Part shown: positions 61,901-64,000 of the stretch, piece after piece
Numbering within the stretch: the first letter of the stretch is position 1
Layout: every line of letters starts with the position of its first letter
Source of the DNA: Juglans regia
Lineage: Eukaryota; Streptophyta; Magnoliopsida; Fagales; Juglandaceae
DNA: 64,000 nt
Assembly (NCBI RefSeq): GCF_001411555.2
Contig: NC_049901.1
Location: 27,980,372-28,044,371 of the forward strand
Direction: 5' to 3'
Translations under genes and position numbers: made by a program
Notes under the pieces: generated by a model
Told to the model about the DNA's origin: nothing
What the model saw: only the letters and a program-made list of their open reading frames with translations
Database searches by the model: none

Positions 61901-63903
61901 TGAAATGATTCATAGACTTCTTATGTGGGGGAGTTGGTGCTAAGTTTAAATTTCATTTAGTGAATTGGTCGAGTATTTATGCTCCCATAAATGATGGGGT
62001 TTTTTATCGTTCGTTGTGAGGATGCTTGGGTTGCTGAGAATATGAAAATCCTGAATGAAAATACTCGTTGGGGAGTAAAGCACCTCCCAAGGCTGCTTTC
62101 TTTGTTTGGACAACTACTTTAGGAAAGATACTAACCATGGATAATCTAAGGCGTGGACTCATAATTATAGACTGGTGTTGTATTTGCAGAAATAGTGGGG
62201 AAACGGTAGATCACCTACTCTTACTTTGTGATTTTCGAGGGACATTTGGAATTACTTTTTCAGTAGAATGGGATTAGCATGGATAATGCCAGGAAAGGTG
62301 GTGGAATTACTAGCTAGCTGAAGAGGGCTCTCAGGGACACCACAGATTGCAACGGTGTGGAAGATGGCTCCTATTTGTATTTTCTGGTGTATTTGGAGAG
62401 AAAGAAATGATAGGCTTTTTGAGGATCATGAAAGATCCTCCGAGGAGTTTATGAGTTATTTTTGGAAGACTTTGTTTATGTGGGCCATTGCTTTAGAGTT
62501 AAATGGTCTCAGCTTCCAAGATTTTCTTGTAACAGTTTCTAGTTCTTAACTTGGTGTACTCTTACGTATACCTCCAATGTACTTGGGTTATGTCTATCTT
62601 TATCAATACAATTACTTCTTACTTATCAAAAACAATACTCGTTGGGATACACTTTCAACTAAACCCTTGCAAGATTGGAGGTGGATCTGGCTTCTTCATT
62701 TTGAGATGCTTTACAATTTCAGAGTAAGATAGAGGTGTGGATAGAATATGTTGGATCCTATCCAAGAGACACAAGTTTGGGTAAGATTTTGAAACTGGAC
62801 AGTCTGAGGAAGCAAAACATCGCCATCAATTATTGGTGTTGTATGTGTAAGATGAATGAAGACACCATTGATTTACTTCTTTATTGTGAAGTTGCAAGAA
62901 ATTTGTGGTGTGTGCTATGTATGGGATTTGGTGTTGATTGTGTTATGCCAGGTGAGCTGGGGGAGGACAGCAAGTGTTTGGCAATTTTTTGGTAGTGTAG
63001 AGGTTGGCTCCTTTATGCTTGATATGGTGTATTTGGCCAGAGCAAAATGCATGGACTGGTAGGATAAGGAAGCTTCAATGGTGGAACTGAAAAAGACTGT
63101 CCTCCACTCCCTTTATGCGTGGATTGGAGCTCATGATACTCAGCTTTTTATTAGTTTTTCAGATTTCTAGAATTGCTGTTTTCTTTTTCAATTAAATATG
63201 GATTCTCTTGTATACTTCCTATGTACCTCCTTTGCACTTATAACGAGATTACATTACTTATATAAAAAGAAAGGTCTAGTATAATGCTTTGGGAGGGGAG
63301 TAAACAATTGTCTGTTAAACCTTTCACGCATGTGATTGTTTTCAGCTTGTGTTTCTGATCTGAGACATTCTTCTTGTATATCACCCTGTAGTTGTCCCTT
63401 GGGTTTATTCCCTCTTTGAATGGACAACTTGTAGAAGTCTTGATCATATAAGATATTGGACCATGTAATCAAATATCAACAATGTAGGAAGAGTCTCTAT
63501 GTACTAAGCTATTATATCATGTATGTCGAATGCTTTGGTCCATGTTTGTTTCTCATTCTAACGGAATGTATCAAGAAGGTTGCAAACCATGCATATGGCT
63601 ATGAGACATCATTTTCAATATTCTCAATAGGAGTATTTCTTGTGGTTTTATCAAAACTAAATTTAATTACAAACTTGGCAAATAAAATCTGATAGTATGG
63701 AGTGTTTCCCACAAAATCTCTGTTGAATGGGTTGTTCTAATTGATTTATTTATGGAGTAAAAAATACTGCAGATGGGAAAGACTATTTTCCGCTTGTAAT
63801 GGTTGGTGGCGTTCTTGAAGCAAATAAGAGATGGGATATAGGGAAGGAAGTCATGAACTACATCTCGAAGGACTACCCTGGGGTACAGGCAATTAGGCCG
63901 ACG
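52992..63903 (+). CDS. NAGK: N-acetylglucosamine kinase (BadF/BadG-type ATPase family), six exons, 3' end outside
   Basis: Phosphorylates GlcNAc with ATP to GlcNAc-6-phosphate, the salvage route to UDP-GlcNAc, expected in the cytosol. Exons: 52992-53217, 55936-56083, 57102-57293, 58710-58838, 59402-59571, 63773-63903. All introns are GT-AG and the phases join without a stop (996 bp, 332 codons). The ATG at 52992 gives MKRHRNGEIWDFEHE, the usual plant start as I recall it. Motifs: DGGTTST phosphate loop (33-39); SGVNHPTDQ (109-117); VQNDA with the likely catalytic Asp139; AGTGTIAYGF (159-168); GPILGDWGSGYG (181-192); MVGGVLEANKRWDIG (298-312). The sequence stops at a donor (ACG|GTGAGA); plant members are about 350 aa, so about 20 residues remain in a last exon beyond the window. 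The reading frame looks intact despite the transposons in its introns. Confidence 0.93.
53218..55935 (+). other. Intron 1 of the kinase gene
   Basis: A 2.7-kb intron with donor GTAATC and acceptor CTCTCTACAG. It holds homopolymer runs (T then G, 53968-54007) and a stretch at 53525-53700 that might be a small gene or repeat fragment. No full element was recognised; reading frames here look random. Confidence 0.85.
57294..58709 (+). other. Intron 3 of the kinase gene
   Basis: Donor GTATAT and acceptor TTCCTTGCAG, 1416 bp. A run of about 14 C lies at 57331-57344, close to the donor. It contains a TRIM at 57871-58257. Introns 2 (56084-57101) and 4 (58839-59401) show no elements I can name. Confidence 0.85.
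57871..58257 (-). mobile_element. TRIM retrotransposon, minus orientation, second LTR truncated
   Basis: Two direct copies begin TGTAATGA(T/C)CCAA at 57871 and 58131, LTRs of about 125-160 bp. Between them, from left to right, are a pyrimidine tract (complement of a polypurine tract), a short spacer, and GATTCTGAAACCA, the complement of a Met-tRNA-type primer site. That is the layout of a minus-strand miniature retrotransposon of about 390 bp with no coding. The right LTR fades near 58257. Its spacer resembles that of the TRIM at 60880. Confidence 0.75.
60101..60574 (+). repeat. LTR-like segment, Copia-like look
   Basis: Starts TGTTGGGGGATAAAATGATT and contains 'gtgccgagccacgtaaatca', a phrase typical of short plant LTRs. 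A right end near 60574 is a guess. No partner LTR or internal region is seen, so it would be a solo LTR or fragment. Confidence 0.4.
60880..61325 (-). mobile_element. TRIM retrotransposon, complete, minus orientation
   Basis: LTR copies at 60880-61051 and 61153-61325 (about 172 bp each, TGTAACGCCCC...GGTATCACA; the second starts TATAACG). Between them: ATCTCCCCCCTT beside the first LTR (complement of the polypurine tract) and CTCTGATACCA beside the second (complement of the TGGTATCAGAG primer site). A perfect 5-bp duplication ATGTA lies at 60875-60879 and 61326-61330. Total 446 bp, no coding capacity, so it must be moved by another element's enzymes. It is inserted in the old L1. Confidence 0.92.
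62073..62633 (+). mobile_element. Younger 5'-truncated L1 inside the old L1
   Basis: Flanked by the perfect 13-bp repeat AATACTCGTTGGG at 62060-62072 and 62634-62646, with an A-rich end (TATCAAAAAC) on the right. It encodes only the C-terminal zinc finger part of ORF2 (SKAPPKAAFFVWTTTLGKIL, WCCICRNSGETVDHLLLLC). Without it the old L1 reads across with ENTRW followed by DTLSTKPLQDW. Confidence 0.85.
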
Positions 63904-64000
63904 GTGAGAATATTTCACATTCATCTGTGTAGCAGTTATCTGAAAACATTACCTTCTGTTTTTCAGTTCAAAAATACTTCTTATTGCCTAGCTACAAATG
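63904..64000 (+). other. Start of intron 6 of the kinase gene
   Basis: Begins GTGAGAATATT directly after the Thr codon ACG in phase 0. The last coding exon is not in the window. Confidence 0.8.

Larger units (their letters stand above)
60640..63275 (+). mobile_element. Old, decayed L1 in intron 5
   Basis: The plus strand shows degraded RT and later domains: a KSDLEKAYDHVD-like stretch (60800-60838), GLRQWDLHF (about 61418), the thumb region LSKGGHLI...SNLPTYLS (61797-61860), and a zinc finger WCCMCKMNEDTIDLLLYC (62846-62899). Many stops and frameshifts. It ends in A-rich sequence near 63275. It is interrupted by a TRIM and by a younger L1 copy. Confidence 0.75.
59572..63772 (+). other. Intron 5 of the kinase gene, filled with retroelements
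   Basis: At 4.2 kb this is the largest intron of the gene; donor GTGTGG, acceptor AATACTGCAG. It contains an LTR-like segment (60101-60574), an old L1 (about 60640-63275), a TRIM inside that L1 (60880-61325) and a second L1 inside it (62073-62633). Exon 6 follows intact. Confidence 0.9.

Overview
This is nuclear DNA of a woody dicot. Two genes have plant-type exon-intron structure with GT-AG introns. Everything between them is layered plant retrotransposons: Ty3/Gypsy chromoviruses, L1-type LINEs with an RNase H domain, TRIMs, PIF/Harbinger and MITEs. The general look of the repeats would fit a Fagales tree such as the walnut family, but that is an impression, not a demonstration.

Layout. 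1-3195: remains of minus-strand Gypsy-like elements, with LTR/primer-site junctions, a gag fragment and a large LTR remnant. 3980-7241: a two-exon minus-strand gene for a vacuolar-type two-pore K+ channel (TPK/KCO family), whose 2.1-kb intron holds a short L1 insertion with target-site duplications (TSDs). About 8.2-31.2 kb: one large minus-strand Gypsy chromovirus that was hit four times: a 2.8-kb solo LTR and a nearly complete 5.9-kb L1 in its 3' LTR, a 4.5-kb internally deleted Gypsy in its integrase, and a 2.6-kb solo LTR between protease and reverse transcriptase (RT). 31.2-34.8 kb: a decayed PIF/Harbinger transposase and a second Gypsy gag-protease fragment. 34792-37589: another solo LTR carrying a 32-bp minisatellite. 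37.6-50.4 kb: AT-rich LTR-like sequence without credible genes. 50.4-52.9 kb: MITE-like DNA and a 387-bp tandem duplication. 52992-63903: the first six exons of a plus-strand N-acetylglucosamine kinase gene (332 codons seen; the last exon lies beyond the window). Its introns 3 and 5 hold two TRIMs of one family, and intron 5 also holds an L1 with another L1 inserted in it.

The two host genes show no functional link: one is an ion channel, the other a GlcNAc salvage kinase. I found no tRNA, rRNA, CRISPR array or operon-like system, and no undescribed gene system. The value of the window is in the insertion history, which can be read at base level because several insertions kept exact target duplications and the interrupted reading frames rejoin when they are removed conceptually.
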